A DNA stretch of 64,000 nucleotides from Trichoplax adhaerens (lineage: Eukaryota; Placozoa; Uniplacotomia; Trichoplacea; Trichoplacidae): NCBI RefSeq assembly GCF_000150275.1, contig NW_002060977.1:238288-302287 (forward strand). The letters run 5' to 3'. The position numbers were made by a program, and so were the translations under genes. The notes beneath the pieces are model-generated. The model ran no database searches and had not been told where the DNA came from. It saw only the letters and a program-made list of their open reading frames with translations. Positions 1 to 15,100 of the stretch are shown piece after piece (position 1 is the first letter of the stretch; every line of letters starts with the position of its first letter).

Positions 1-1928
1 ATCGCTATACTTTTCTTCACATTACTGTATGACTTTTGCACGCTTCTTAAGGAATTATTGTTTTATTTTACAATCAAACGCGCTTAAATAGATTTCTACG
101 GCGAATTACGGTGTTGACTGGCATGAATACATATTATACAAACTATATTAATAGATTTATACAATTACTAAATAGATACGAGTATGTAGATATTCTGGAT
201 CTTAGGGCGTTCAAACACTCCTTCTTCGTCCATGTACGCTTCAATTATATTGTTATAGCCTGGCATACCTTTGAATCTCTAGTAAATTAATCCGTAACAG
301 TTTGTATTTTTATATCACAATTCTACTACTTTAGTATTAACTACAAGTCTAGCAAATTAAACAAACGCATGACCTTGTCTAGACTACTCAAAGATATTCA
401 TTATTCCGCTAATCAATAATCACTTGACCTGTAACGTAGTATCGTAACAGCTTGAAGTAGCGATACTGTGCTAAACCATATGAAATTAGATCGTGTTATA
501 AACGGCGTGATGCCGATTTAAATTGAAACATTCCTTGAAAACAGGTCAATTATTTGGCTTGAGTTATGTTTAATTTTGGTCAGATCTACATTTATCATTA
601 AATAGGGAGTAATAAATGTTTTTTTAAACGGCATGATGCTGGTTTAAGTTGAAAAATTTCCTTAAAATATCATTAGTCACTTGACTGGGGTTATATTTAA
701 TTATAGTCTGTTTTACATAATGCGAGTTTAGTCTTTCGCGTTTTGATTTGATTTAATTTAAGATAGAATTGTGACAATCTACAATGAATCTATCAGAATA
801 TTTTTATTGATAGTGAATCACAACCATTCACATTTATGAGTAATAAAAAATACAAAATAATATATAGCGTAATTAGTCGAATAGAGAAATTACTGATATT
901 TTGTTATTGTAATATTTGCAAATATTATATTCTTAACGATCGAGGCCAATAAGTACCAGTAGCAGTAATAGAAACATTAATTCAATGTAAAAAAGGAGAA
1001 TGTCCTTTAGACCTTAAGATAGATTACCGGCACTTGATGACAGTTGATAATAGATAGAGAAAAATAATAACTAGATAAAATAAAGTATTGGGTTTAAATG
1101 AAACATTGCGCGACTGATCAATATCAATTGAAAGCCATTAATGCTTTTAAGAAATTAATATCCATTTCAGGATCTATATCCATTGGAAGTTGCTAAAAAG
1201 TAAATTCCATAGCCGCATTCTATGGAAGAAATGCGGAATAGAATTATATGTGTTTGGAATGGAACAGCTGTAACGCTACTTTATATTTGGAAGATTTATT
1301 TTGTTAACAATCTTAACTAGGTGTTTTGATATCAGATGGACTAGCAATGTGATTCATATCTAATATTTATACAGCAAACTACTTTTATTAGTGATATCTT
1401 TATGGGCAAAATTACAATATATGATTGACGTGCAGTTTCTGGTTAACAGCATTACTTTAATTGTGAAGTTTCATTGCACATTAGTGATATGATGGACTTT
1501 TTACGATATTAAGCTTTAGGATTTTTCAATTTAAGAGCAACACGAAATTTATTAAGTATGTTGAACTTGTTATAATTTCTAGAGTCTGTAACACATTTGG
1601 TGACTAAAATACAGACACATACTTTCACTTTGGAAGTGTAATGTTTGAGATTAGGGCTTCGGTAACATGATTAATTCAAAACATTCCTGCCTTATGTTGT
1701 TCGCCATAAACTTATAGTTATTTCCTTGATTGATGTGATAGGATACTCGTTTAAGTATTATTGTTTCCTACTTATAAAAGTGCCAATATCAGTGATAAAT
1801 TTTAATTCAGTTCTCAAGCTATAGTGGACTCTTTTAAAGTTGCCTAGTATATGCTTAAAACAGTAATAATACTGGTCAATATAGTTTATGATCTTATAAA
1901 TTTTTTGACATTATATTCTACGTTAAAC
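1..1928. other. AT-rich region left of gene 1, no gene recognised
   Basis: No LRR exon, conserved ORF or repeat copy seen. The missing gene 1 signal-peptide exon should be here or within 2831-3036. An ATG at about 1852 opens a hydrophobic stretch but has no phase-1 donor. Confidence 0.5.
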
Positions 1929-2830
1929 TGTCAAATTATACATCTTGGGTTGTAGACTATTAGCCATATTTAGTATGAGATACTGTGATGTTTCGGAAGG
2001 TTTAGAATAGATAAAGCGTGCAAGTTTGCAATGTAAGTAGCAGAACTAACTAACGAGATAGATGCAAGATTAGCGCTTTTATAATGTAAGAAGCCTAGCA
2101 GGAGGAAATTATTCATAAAACACGAACGACTATTAAAGATAGCTTAATTTTATAGTAGGTTAGTTCTACGATACAATCAAGCTAAAGTATAAGAGATTTT
2201 TTCACAGTATGAATAGTTAGACGTAGATGTAGATTACATAAATAAGGATTTACGTTGCAGTCTATGTGGAAAATTAACTTTATTAAGAATAGATTACATC
2301 ATGCCGGTTTTTAGAAGTATACACTACAGCTACGATAGTGCGCTTTTTCTGCATTTATCCCAATGAAATGTAGTAACTGATACCCTTTGCATGTAATTAA
2401 CGAATCAATATTGGAGTACGAATGATCATGTCTATCAGAATGTTGAGTCACTATTGAAGCTAGACACAAAATTAGTTATAAAACTTATATATAATTGGTG
2501 AGTCGTACTTTGTCTAATAAAATACTGCCTACATAAATGCTGTAGCTGCTATCATATAGAATTATATGTGGCACACCGTGAAATCTTATCGCTAATAACG
2601 ATCCGAACATGTGCAAAATTAGATAGAATGTTGTTATACTTATTGCAGCTATGAATGTTAGGGAAAACATATAAACAACCGATTTTATATTATTCAGTAT
2701 TTCTTTTTTAAAGTCTTTCCAGTAGTTGTATACAGATAAAGTAAAGCTATGTGCAGTTTATCTTTGCATAAAGATCAAATAGAGTTCTAATTTCTACGAA
2801 TTTTAGAATTTTGTGTTTGGTTTTATCGCA
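1929..2830 (+). mobile_element. Solo LTR family A, old and probably interrupted
   Basis: Diverged match to the A copies (TGTAGACT, TTAGCCAT, the block around 2490-2700 and the AATTTTAGAATTT end). It is about 350 nt longer than the 550-nt consensus, with unrelated sequence at about 2000-2480, so a later insertion is likely. No clear target-site duplication. Confidence 0.6.
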
Positions 2831-3036
2831 TATACTTTCAGTTGTCAAGTATACTAATGCTTTTGTGAACTAACTAGAACATTATTTATGCTGCTTTGAT
2901 TAAATTTTGACTATAGACAGTAAAGATACAGCGATCATATCTTGGATCAGTTATTTAAATTAAGCTATAAATTTACATTTTTAGTCCTGTATTACTAATT
3001 GAATAAATCATTGCACTTTTGGATAAAAATTATTAG

Positions 3037-3160
3037 CGAAAGCAGCCGAAAGTACTGAAAAACCTAAAACAATCCATGTTGGTGGAATTAACTGGACTGT
3101 CTATGATAATTTTATCGAAAATCTTTGCAATGGGCAACCAATATCTGAATCTAAAAATGT
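3037..3160 (+). CDS. Gene 1 N-terminal cap (LRRNT-like) exon, 124 nt
   Basis: Acceptor TATTAG, then two bases completing a codon (phase 1 entry), 40 full codons without a stop, and two bases of a split codon before GTAAGT (phase 2 exit). The end reads ENLCNGQPISESKNV. Length and phases equal those of the exon at 43698-43821 in gene 2, which is the main support. Only one cysteine is present, against two in gene 2; a standard LRRNT cap has four, so the rest would have to lie in an upstream exon not found here. Confidence 0.65.
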
Positions 3161-6100
3161 GTAAGTTTGATTTATCATGATAATGATAACATAAAAGGCG
3201 AATATTATTTTGTGCTAGCTTAACCGGTTGTTGAAACTGCTATTGTAACATAAGCGACTAACGAATATTACCAGATCGATCACCAGGAAATTCCTCAATC
3301 ATCTAATTGATTAAGCCAAGCACTGAAGTAGTTAACTAAGTCTATGAGCGTTTATAAACCCAGACAACTAAGTACTAGATCGTCTTTATAATTAGTATCC
3401 TATGTTTCACAAAAAACAGCCAACAGCGGTGTATGGTGACATATTTAACAATTTATATTCATTTCCCGCGTACAATTTATTAGATTAATGACCCTATTTC
3501 AGACACTGCTAAGCTTTAAGTATAAAGAAATTTCTACTAATTCTGCAGTTCTTAATAGATAGACACTTCATCTGCATATATAATTGGCATCATGAAATAG
3601 CTTATCGGCAACAACTCCCTAAGAGTACAAAAATATTTTATTAACTTTTTTATATTTGAAAAAACATTAGTGTTTATCCCCACATCAAAAGCTGTAGGCA
3701 TTACTTAGTAGCTACAATTTGTTATCACCAAGTTTATAGTGCATGCCAATTACCTTCACCATATAAAGCTAGAGATACAAAAGACATGGGTAGCTAAATA
3801 CCGTATTAGATGTACGTCTATGGCGGTTATCACTCTAGCCTGAGGTTTTAAACGCTTATTGTATAAATTAGTCTTTATGCTTCATACTTAGACACTTGAC
3901 TTCAAGTTTAGGATTTAGTCGAGAAGGATAGGAATTTAATTGAATATTATCAAGTACTTTATTGAACAATGCTCAAAAAGATCATACTAAATTATGATAA
4001 GGTGTCTTCAAAGTCTTTAAACTGAAACTAAAGATACTGAAATTTAGTTTAGGATTTTATTTAGCTATTAATGAATCTAAATTACTCAAACCACAAATTG
4101 TAGGTTCACTAACGAAATTTTTCCCTTTTCGAATTATTTGAATGATTTGAAAGCTTCGAAAGGTTTAAATTCAACCATGAAGAATTTTACTTAATTTTTC
4201 ACTTAGGATCTTCAGAAAATTACGGTATAAAACATTGAAAAGAATAATTAATTGCGGATCCATCTATAGAATGTATGTAAATTACTCTAATTCGTTGTGA
4301 TAGTTCCATCTTTATCGCTGAAGCCAGCTTGATTATAATTTATTATCGGTCCGTTAGATACAATTAATCTATTTTAAAGGTGGAAATGACAGTAAAAAGT
4401 AGTGTAATGCTGCGTTCGACCAACTAAACCTAATAAACGTTAGTAAAGTATTTTTTAATTCTTAAAATAGGATCATTCAAGATGCTATGCTGACTGATAT
4501 TGAACCAATGGCCTTTGAAATGTGTAAAAACCTCACATTTCTGTAAGAACTCGTTTATACTTTCTGCAATATTGGCCATGATGATTCATAGAAATGGTTA
4601 CATTATATAAGTTCCATTATTATCAGCCTATAGAAATTTTAATATAATAAAATATAAAATAAATCAAAGGAATTTAGATAAAGCAACAGGAATTTGTGAT
4701 AATTGAGATTTAACGCTACTGTCAGTTTAAGGCTTTTAAAGCGCCATCGTCTGCATGACTGATGAGATTAAATCTACTTTCTTAAATTTTTACTTTTACT
4801 AAACCAGCTAATTTACAAAGATATTGATAGTACTACGTATAATTTCTAATAACACAATATTTTTTATAGTTTCGTCAGTCTATGTAAATACTAAAATTAC
4901 ATCGTTTTCAAGAAAAGTATCTGTAGGAGTTATCAGTAGCAAATGTCGAGACATGAATTTGTTGCGGACTTTATCTCAAAGAGCTGAGCTCTTTTATTAG
5001 GGAAAACGGACTACGAAAATAAGATATAACTGATATTTAAAGTCTTACGTTCTTTATTTTATAACCTCATCATTAAGGCAATTCGAAAATAACAATGTCA
5101 AGTCTGAATTTATCAACCTTTTGGGTTATCATTCCTCTATAAAATCTCTGTAAGTTATTTCCAGATATCTTTTTGAGACAGTGTTATATACTGTATTAAA
5201 GTAGAAATGTCTATGTTAGAATAATTCTGTTAGCCTATCCTTATTTAGTTAACTTCTAATTTGGATATACTGTGTTTTAATATAGCACTGACTTTTTATG
5301 ACACTTATACACATACTGAAATTGATAGTTATAATAGGGAATGCAAATCATCTACTTACAGTTCGAATTATTGTGATTGTAATTTACTTATGCTAGATTG
5401 TAAATTATCATGGAAATGTTCCGTGATAGGACATATCGTAATCTGACTATTCTGTATTAGTCATTACATGTCTATGGTCGTAAATACTGCTGTCTGCATT
5501 AAGGGAGCAGTAGCTAAAATTAATATCTAATTCAGTAAATGATTCTAATGTTAATTGTATTAACTATGACTCATGAAGTATTGAGGAATAGTATATAAAT
5601 GCAGTATATCGTGTAATAAAGTGGATTCTGAAACTTAGTGTTAAACGTAAAATACGAGGCGTTTAAGTCTTGTGAAGTCTGCTAGTAGAGCAAAAGTGTT
5701 TGTGATAGTGCAGATATCGTTCCTTCATACGTGGTTCAAGGAATTGACTTATTGATCGTATATTACGTTATCTTGTTGCAAAGCTGTTTTTGTTACAGTT
5801 TTTTACAAAAAGAAATTTTCTAATAAATGTAGTTAATACAAAAATCTTAGCAGTCTTACTACATTATCTAGAAAAATTGGAATATATCAAAGCGATTTAT
5901 TTTAAAGTTGTAATCAAGTAAATATGATTACAAAACAAATTTGAGACTGCTGTTTCGAAAGGAGTTTATTAAATACATATTCGCGAATTCATGGTAGTTG
6001 ATTAATAATATCCTATCGATAGGTTAAGATTATTAAATTCTTGTAATATATTCTGTTTTAATTTAATCTTATATAGGATTTTCGTTCGGAATAAGCTGCC

Positions 6101-9100
6101 AAGTAATAATCTTACTAAAGCGTTTGGCTATCTGTCTTCATTACAACATCTGTAATACCAAATTAATTATCGACGAATTTTAGCTTACATAAATAAATTG
6201 ATATGATTGAATTTAGATATTATTATTTACATAGAGGCATTAAAATATGCCTGTACTACCGTACTTATTGGAATCCATATGTATTGATTCAATAATTTTT
6301 GTCAATTTAGTCATATCTCCTATAATGTATTCAGAGAAAAAACTCTAGATATTAGCTTATTGCCGGACTGTGGGACATCAGAAATCGCGATGTTAGTAGA
6401 AGTCGTGTTTTAATAGTCATTATATTTATCGCTTGCCAGAAATTCATCACAGATGCCGCCCATTATTTTATGCATTAGCAATATTTCTGTTATATCACTT
6501 TGATATTCAAAAAATTTCGGGTTTTCTCCTTCCAGAGACCTACATAACAGTGATATAATGATAATTGGCAGAAATCTATTTAAGAAAAAGCATAGCGTCA
6601 TGCGTCTGTAATTACAAATGAAATTCATAACTCCATTACATTACTCTAAAGATTGCAAAATTTTTCATTTCATAATTGGTAAATCTCTGAGAATTGATAA
6701 ATATCTGTCAATATTTTAAAAATGGAACGATTTACTTTTGGTTATAGGAATTTAAATCATAATCGGATAAGAAGTCTTCTTTATCAGACCTTCATTGGTC
6801 TATCATCATTAAAAGTTTTGTAGGTTTATTCTTTCAATCCCTCTGCATACGTATTCTAAAGCTAGTGTTACTAATTCTCTTCTCTTATTATACATAATTA
6901 TAGAAATATGACTGGAAATCGGATCAAGTATATATTTAAAAACGCCTTCCTTCCTCTGCAGAATCTCAATGTCCTGTAAGACAACCGAGGCAGAATTTAC
7001 TCATTCTATTTATTATACAAAAAGTCATATTAAGAGATAATTCAGTGTTTGAATGATATCAATTGTAGTATATACCTTTAAACTGTTCTTAAATTTGCAT
7101 TACTTGTTCGAGATTAAATCATAACAAATTGAAAGTATCAGATCTTTGTGAAGATTTTACTATGCATGTAATATGTGTTACATTCATGAATTATTAAAAT
7201 TACCTTAGTATCAATTCCTCTATGTACTTATATAAAGATGCCTCTGCTTTTAACTATTATTATTACCTGAAGATTATAATGGAAATATATTTGGTACATT
7301 TCTGTAGTAAATTATGAAATAGTTAGACGTGCAGTATTCAGAAGCTGATGAAGAGACGCTTTGAGTAATAAATTTACTATTCTTAATTAATATTATAGGC
7401 CATAATTGATAACCTACCAACTGTATTCATGTTACATAAAGTTAAGAACTTAACGTAGTAGCTATTAGTCTACCTCAATGGTATAACTGTTGAGAAATGA
7501 AAATTATAATAGCACTTCCTCCTGCCTATTTGTATACTGCGATATGGCATTTAAAGGACTAGTAAATTATTAATAGCCGCTTTGGATTTGTTAATCAGCT
7601 TTCATAATTACAAATATTACCATTTTCATGATCATCCATAATCTCATCCAACTCCAGTACTATTACCATATTATGATACTGCTTAGTAGAGATGTTAGAG
7701 CAGTTTTATCGGCTTAATCTTCTCTAGTCAGTTTCTGATTTAAACATATTATGTATTTATTTGGATATAATACAATCCAACTATCTTGTATTAGTTACTG
7801 AGATATCTATGTTTATGAGTAGTGTTGTCTTCGTTAGGTTATGGCATTTAAGATCATGATCTAATTAATACATGGTTCAAGACATAACTTAAAAGATTGC
7901 TTATTATGTTACTTTGTTACAAATTGATTTCTTGACAATTAATGATTACGTATGGTTAAAAATGTTAATTTACGCTTTGGTTAAAGTATGGCTGAGATAG
8001 TGACTTAATAATTCTAAAATTGACCAATATAACATTAACTATTCGTAGCGTAAAAGAAATAGATTAAAATAAATGCAAGTGATTTTACTTATTGAAATTC
8101 ATAATAATAATTGTTATATTTATTCTAATTTAATTCATGCTTTACTTATAGAAATCTAGAGAGCAATGAGATAGTGTCGATATCTCGTGAAATATTTGCT
8201 GGATTGCCTATGCTAACTTACCTGTTAGTATCCATATAAGTAACTTTCTTTTACAGAGTAACTTTTGTGTAGCAACCATAGCACACTTCCAAATCATATG
8301 GTAACTTATCTAGGAAATATAAATTAGCTACTAATTGAATAGAATTTGAGTACATGATTTGATATAAGAGAGAAGTTTAGTTTGCTACAATCTGCTGACG
8401 AAGAGGGAATCGTTAAGTATTTAGAGTTATTCTGGAGGTAGATAGCGTAGACGACAGACCTGATTGCGGCTCGTAGTGCTCAATTACTAGTTCTGATTAA
8501 ATTTTTTCGATGCAAACTGAGATTTGTTATGCTTATAGGGCGTTGATTTTTGGTGAGAGGCAACTCTTCAATTTAGACAGTTAGATAAATAAAGGATCTT
8601 GAATATTAATTTAATAATTTGAAATCAATTTATAGCAACATTGGATCCAATAATATTAATAGTATCAGCAGTATTGCTTTTGCCACGGATTTTAACCTGA
8701 AAACACTGTAAGTTGGTGTTAGAAGATTTACAATAAAATTAAACAAAATTTTTCTAAAAAGTTAAGGCTTATACGTACAATTATAGGATAGACTATACAT
8801 AGATTGATGGTTTTCGATTTAAAGGAATCAATTTGATCATTGAAAGGCAGTAATTAGAACCTTTTTCGTGGCCTATAAAAATAATATTGTTTCATTTCTG
8901 AAATATTCCAGTGTAATGTCTTACAACAATTTTACAAGCATTAGCTTCGGACTTCTTGAAAATTTAGCTACGATGACAGATCTGTAAGAACATATCATAT
9001 TATACGATGTAACAATTGATAGCTATTTCAAATTTTAATTTAAATCCTACTAATGTCGTGATAAAAAAATTTAATTCATATTCTATATTTGTAATCCATT

Positions 9101-12100
9101 GCAATAAAAACTGATAGTAGATGTTTCGATTTCATTTTTAGTAATTATGATAGCAATAACTTGGATTCAATATATCCAGAAGATTTATCTTATTTGCGTA
9201 GCGTCCAAAAAATGTAAATAAATGTTACTAGCATAATCATAAATCAGCTATACAGCATGAAAAAGTATTTTATTTTGTACACAAGTACAATATTGTATAC
9301 CGATGATAAATAATTTATAAATTGAAGAACTTGCAGAGTGTATAAATCGTTAAATTTAATTTATTCGCGTTTGCCATAGTATAACCGTAAGCTGATATTT
9401 TTTTATTAAATTAGTTCTTTAGCCGAGAATAGATTAGCACTTCTATTTCACAATACCTTTCATGATCTTAACAATTTGGAAGAAATGTAAGTAAACCCTC
9501 AAGTTAGTTTAAAGTTGACAAAATATAATATAAGAAAACTCTTATCATTCATAGAATTACGAATTACATATAAATTTTGATTGCAAATTTAATAAAGTTT
9601 AGCCTTATATTTTAAAAATGTATGAATTAGGTATTGAGCTATTGAACGATTAATTTCTTTTTTATTATCATAATTATGATTTTTCGATATGTATATATAT
9701 ATATATATACAATATTAGATACTTACAAAACAATGAAATTGAGGTGATCGAGGATGGAGCATTTCATAATTTGCAGAAATTATCGATATTGTAAGCAATT
9801 TCTAGGGATCGTTCTATTTTAAACGCTCTTATGGTATTACATAGAAACTGAAATTTTAATGATGATGAAGTTGCCTTTGTATGAAATTCTTATTCCATAC
9901 AGTGATTGTTACAAATTGAAACTTGTAACGAGGAATAGTTAAAGTATTTTAGAAATTATACTAGGAGTCTACTGTCAGGTCTGTCTTCCCTGACCGTAAC
10001 CTGCAGTACGACTCTAAATACTAACGAACTCCTATCAAATATCATTTTTACGTTATAATGTAAATCAGTTTTAGTAGAATTAAAAAAATCGAATGACAAT
10101 TCTTCAAAATCATAAGCTAGCTATTTCATACTAAGAAGGGATTCATACAAGTCTGATAACCGAGTTCTGAATTTTGTTTAAGTATAATGTGCTGTCTAGC
10201 ATACGTTCCCCTTCATTTTAACGGGTAATTGATCAGTAGTCATAATTATTCGTGACGCACATCTCTCTATTACAAACTTGACGTAGGAATAAGTAAAGCG
10301 CTTCATTCTTTTCTAATTTTGCACATGGCGAATTTTCTAATCTTAAGGAAATTTATCCTTTTTTAAATGATCTGACATCTGACTGGCTGTGTATTGTAAT
10401 AGTTTACGTACTATTGCGTGTATATTAACATTTGAAATAATGCGCTAGAAATGTTCCCTGATAGATCATGCTCGGCATGTGAATAAATTTCTAATCTCGG
10501 CACAGAATACAGGCGACGAATAATACTGAAAAAGTTCGCAATAATGTATTAGAACATATAACACATCTGTAGTTACTAAGCGAGTCAGTTGGCGCTTATA
10601 GACGGCTGCTAAAGTATGAATTGTTGCCTAGTCTGTAAATAAATCCGCATGTAAACTATAAGATTTTATTGAAATTTAATTGATATATCATTGTAAATTA
10701 ATGGCAATTTACTGAATCTTAGTTAGCATGTTTCCTTACTCGAATTGTTCCCGTTTACGTGTATAGAGACCGACTTCTTCGTAAACAACTCTAGTCCATT
10801 GACTGTCCTTTACTAAGATATTATTTTTCAACTACAATATTCCTAACATAGCTGTTCCATTAGTAAATATTTTTACTTTTAATCAACTGCTCATATTTGT
10901 TCTTAATCTTAATTTACGAAAAGTTATGCTCATTTTAACTATTTTGAACTAGAAATTACTAATCGTTTTATTTTCTACGGATAGCAATCACCTTTACCAA
11001 ATATATTACAACCAGCTATAATAATAATTGCAATAATGCATTAAACATCATAGCTAACAATGCAGTTTTAGATTTCACTATTTTGCAATAACTTAAAAGA
11101 TATTTAAATATTGAGGTAACACCGTACCATAAATGCAGAAGTATTTTTTATTGATAAATGAATTCATGTAAAATATTCTTTCATGAATTAGCTTAAGCAG
11201 GCTGATTAATTTGAATCATGAATAGGATCTACGAAATCGAGACATACTCTTCGTAGGATGTTATTTTCTGTATCTAATAGCATATGATACCGTACAGTAT
11301 TCTAACATAACAGCTATTTCTAACTCTATATTCTCTACCGAAGTGTACAGTACATAAACAATAGACTTATTTTTCGACAATAATATGCATTACTAACGGA
11401 CCAATTGCCAAATTATAATGTTCAGTTGTAAAGATCTAATGATTACGATAACACGAAAATATTATTACACAGTAATTATATTTGTAATTCTATTAATGTC
11501 TGAATTACTAGCTTATTACTTAATATTGGTAACATATGAAAACTGTTTGGTATTTATATTTTAAAAAAGCAATTGTTGATTAGGATAGATCGATTGAACG
11601 TACAATATTAATAAAATTGATCTCTTTCATATTAGGAAATTAAGTCGCAATATCATTGCTGAGATCAGTTTACCGTTTTGGTCTTTGCCTAACTTGCGAA
11701 AGCTGTAAGTCTAATAATCATAATAAGTGCCCATCCTAAATTCTGGCAATTATACTACAGAAAAAATTAGGTTTAAGCTTTGCAATTTGCTAAGCTAAGA
11801 AATTGTCATAATTAATACATACAGTTCGTTTTTCGGTTATTCCTTAAATAGCTATAACTTGAGAGTATTCCCCTTTAAAATAGTTCTATAAATTTTATAG
11901 ATTAATGTCCTCTAATACGGCTTTGCTTGGAGAATTATTATTTGCGATGTTAATTAGAGTTCTAACTGCTAAATTTGGTAACTTTGACTCAGTTCATTCA
12001 TAATTTCTTAGTCCATGATTCTGCCATCTACTAGAAATATCTTCTAATAACTAATCAATAAGACAGCAATACAGTAATAAAGTAGAGAAAAACTACAAAA

Positions 12101-15100
12101 TAAAACCTTAGAACAGACCGATATACCATTTGAGTTCTTACTTAATGATATAAAACAGTGTTAGTGTCTGATTAAGGGAATTGCTGGTACTCCGAGTATT
12201 AGAGCTAATATATGGATTAGACATGTCCAACTAGGTTTACTCTAGAAACTTAGGTATTTAATTTGTTTGATTCTTATAATTAAAGAATTGTAAATAAGTC
12301 GTAGAGCGACGAAGTATGAAATTTATATATAGTTTATAGAAACTAGCTTTTTTAAGCTGTATTTCCCTCGTGCAAAGAAAAGAGCTTGCCAAATATTAAT
12401 TGTTATTCTTTTATCATTGCTAATCTATGTATTTCGGCAGGTTTTTGGATCAAAATGCAATTATTTATAGTGACATTGTCAACGGTACTTTTCAGAATCT
12501 TACTGGTTTGGAACTATTGTAAGACCTAGTTAAAATTATATAAATAGCTTTTTAATTGCTTATGTTTTATTGCTTGCTTACAATTGTTTTATAAAAATCA
12601 ATCTAAAGTTCAACTAAATTTAGAATATCAAAGCTAAATTTTACGTTATAAAACCACAAAGCATATCAGCAAGGAAACGCAAAATATTGCTATACCAGAA
12701 TTGGTAGAATTTCTTTTAAATTTATTCATCATCATTAGTTTTATGTGGATTATCGCCAAATGCTATAACAGAGAGTCGGTGTTAAGCGTCTTTATGGTTT
12801 TATCAGTCAGCCAATCAGCTTATACGAAAAATTTAAGCTTGAAAAGATATGTAAAATTATTACTTTCCTGAACAGTTTTGCCTAGGATAAAATCCTGCAT
12901 TTATTATGTTTAGAGATTAATCAAGTTTAAAATAGTATTTTAGATTATGGTACATTCTTTACCTATAAATATGAAATTTGGTTTATCAGGCTTCATTCTA
13001 ACGAGCCTGATGACTGAAGAGTAATCTATATTACACGTGAGAAGAATTAAAAATATTTATAAGATTTTTCGACTGTAAAGCATTTACGAAAGGACATTAA
13101 TTTCTTCGTTTTTCTTACAGATATCTTGCTACAATTACTGTACTATTGCAACATTACTAGTCTTTTTAGGCTGATTCTTGCTTTACAAATTTTTTTCGGT
13201 GTTTTCGATATTCAATTGAGAATATGAGATCTAAAGTAGTATCTAGTTTAAATCAAACGATAAATGCACATACTGCTTGCATTTATATTCTCATTATTAA
13301 GATAAAAGCTAGTAAACTGATCCACACTGTGATGGAGGGTTCGATATCTCAGAGGATTGAGATTTAGTCGCCATTTAAAATTATTACAACAAAGGGTTTA
13401 TAAAAGTTATGCTTTATTGTAGGTTAGTAATGTGAAGTACAGTGAGGTAGTTACGGTAGACCAGCGTGCAAGCTGTCGTGAGTAACGAGTAGAAGTATTA
13501 GGCTGTGAGAGACTAACTAGAAGACTAACTGAGAGGCTAATGAACTCTGAGGTAGAAATCGCCAGTATTTATAGTTTTAAAGATAGAGCACATGCAGAGA
13601 ATAGGATTGTGGAATTAGATACAACATTGTCACAAACTTATGTTGCGAACTACTACACTAAACTAATAGATTACTTATGCCTTGCTCCACTACACCTGGA
13701 GATCTACTGTATGGTAGTTCTTTACTACTTTCGGTCACACAGGGATAAGACTGTTCTAAAAGATTAGTATAGTTTTTATTAGTAGAGTAGCCGAGTACCT
13801 TCTCGTACACGATCTAATAAGGAACTCAGGAACTGAGCATTCGCTCATCCTTTTATACCATTCCACTAAATTTATGGTGCACACATAGTAACTTGACAAT
13901 ATAAGATTTACATGATTTGTATACGCGATAATCGCACGATAAATGCATGATAATCGCGCGTACGTGGCGGGTGCTAACGTATCGCCATTATTAATATCTA
14001 CTGTATATAGGCTCTACTAATTAATTGCAAATACAAATTTGCCTTTTGTCGTCTAGCAATCTAGACATTAATATTCTTAATTTCAATTACGCTTACCAAT
14101 ATGATCCATTAGCTAAATACTGACAAAATCTATTTAATTAGCAAGTACGGTGCTTTGCTCCGTAACAAACATATACCATAACAGGTTACAAAATAGCAGA
14201 TGATTGTAGAAAACAGCGAGTACCGTAATAACTAAATACAGTAGTCTATATATGAATGTAGAGTAAGCGGACTCTAGATCTGTCTAAATATAAAAGCAAT
14301 ACAACATGTCTATATTTAAGGGTAGAATATAGTTACAGTATATTCTAAATACACTACACACACGATCACTTCAATTTAACTCTTGAGAGAAGTATAGACC
14401 TAAAGCCTTCTATAGTATGTTAATGACGAAGAATTGCGATACCCGATAGTCAATTTTACAAAGGTACAATTTTAAATTATAATGTTAAGTAAGATCTGTC
14501 ATGCATCGCAATATTGAAGAAAAATTACCGTGTTTTCAAATTTAAATATTACTTGAATTGCAACAGAAAGTGAAATAGTTACCTAAATTGATCTATTTCG
14601 AAATAAGGCATCATATTCTTTGCAGAGATTTAAGAGGAAATTATATCTCCACGCTGGGCAATCGGAGCTTTCAGGGACTAGGAAATTTAAAATATTTGTA
14701 AGTGCATTAAAAAACATACAGCTTACTGTATCTTATTTATTATAGCAAAATCAGACCTAGTATTCTACCAATAGGTTTAAGTTTAGAAAACTTGCATACA
14801 TATTGGATCAATAACAATAATTGAACGATCAAAATATTAATTTTCTTAACTGTCTCATGGCTTATAAAAAATTACAATTATTTATCTGTATGGTTTCAAC
14901 CTAAAATATTGGAAGGCGTCTCGCTGATAACATCATAATGACGATCGAGCCGGGAACATTTCAAGATTTGTCCAGCTTAGTATTTCTGTAAGGCTATTAC
15001 AAATATGTTTATTATCATCTTGAATATAAACTGTGTCACAAAATTATCCTATGCAAGCTTTTAACACTCAAAGATTTCATTTTTAGGCTATTTCAAATGC

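Noticed and set aside
1681-1735. ATG followed by KHSCLMLFAINL, considered as the gene 1 signal exon
   Set aside because: Ends in TAG with no GT donor in phase 1.
4871-4914. LRR-like NTKITSFSRKV before GTAGGA
   Set aside because: The acceptor at 4870 gives a stop in phase 2, and the LRR-like reading is one base out of phase.
6410-6628. 72-codon minus-strand frame
   Set aside because: Intronic, no homology recognised, and no splice or promoter support.
13335-13360. GGTTCGA resembling a tRNA B box
   Set aside because: No A box or cloverleaf at a proper distance.
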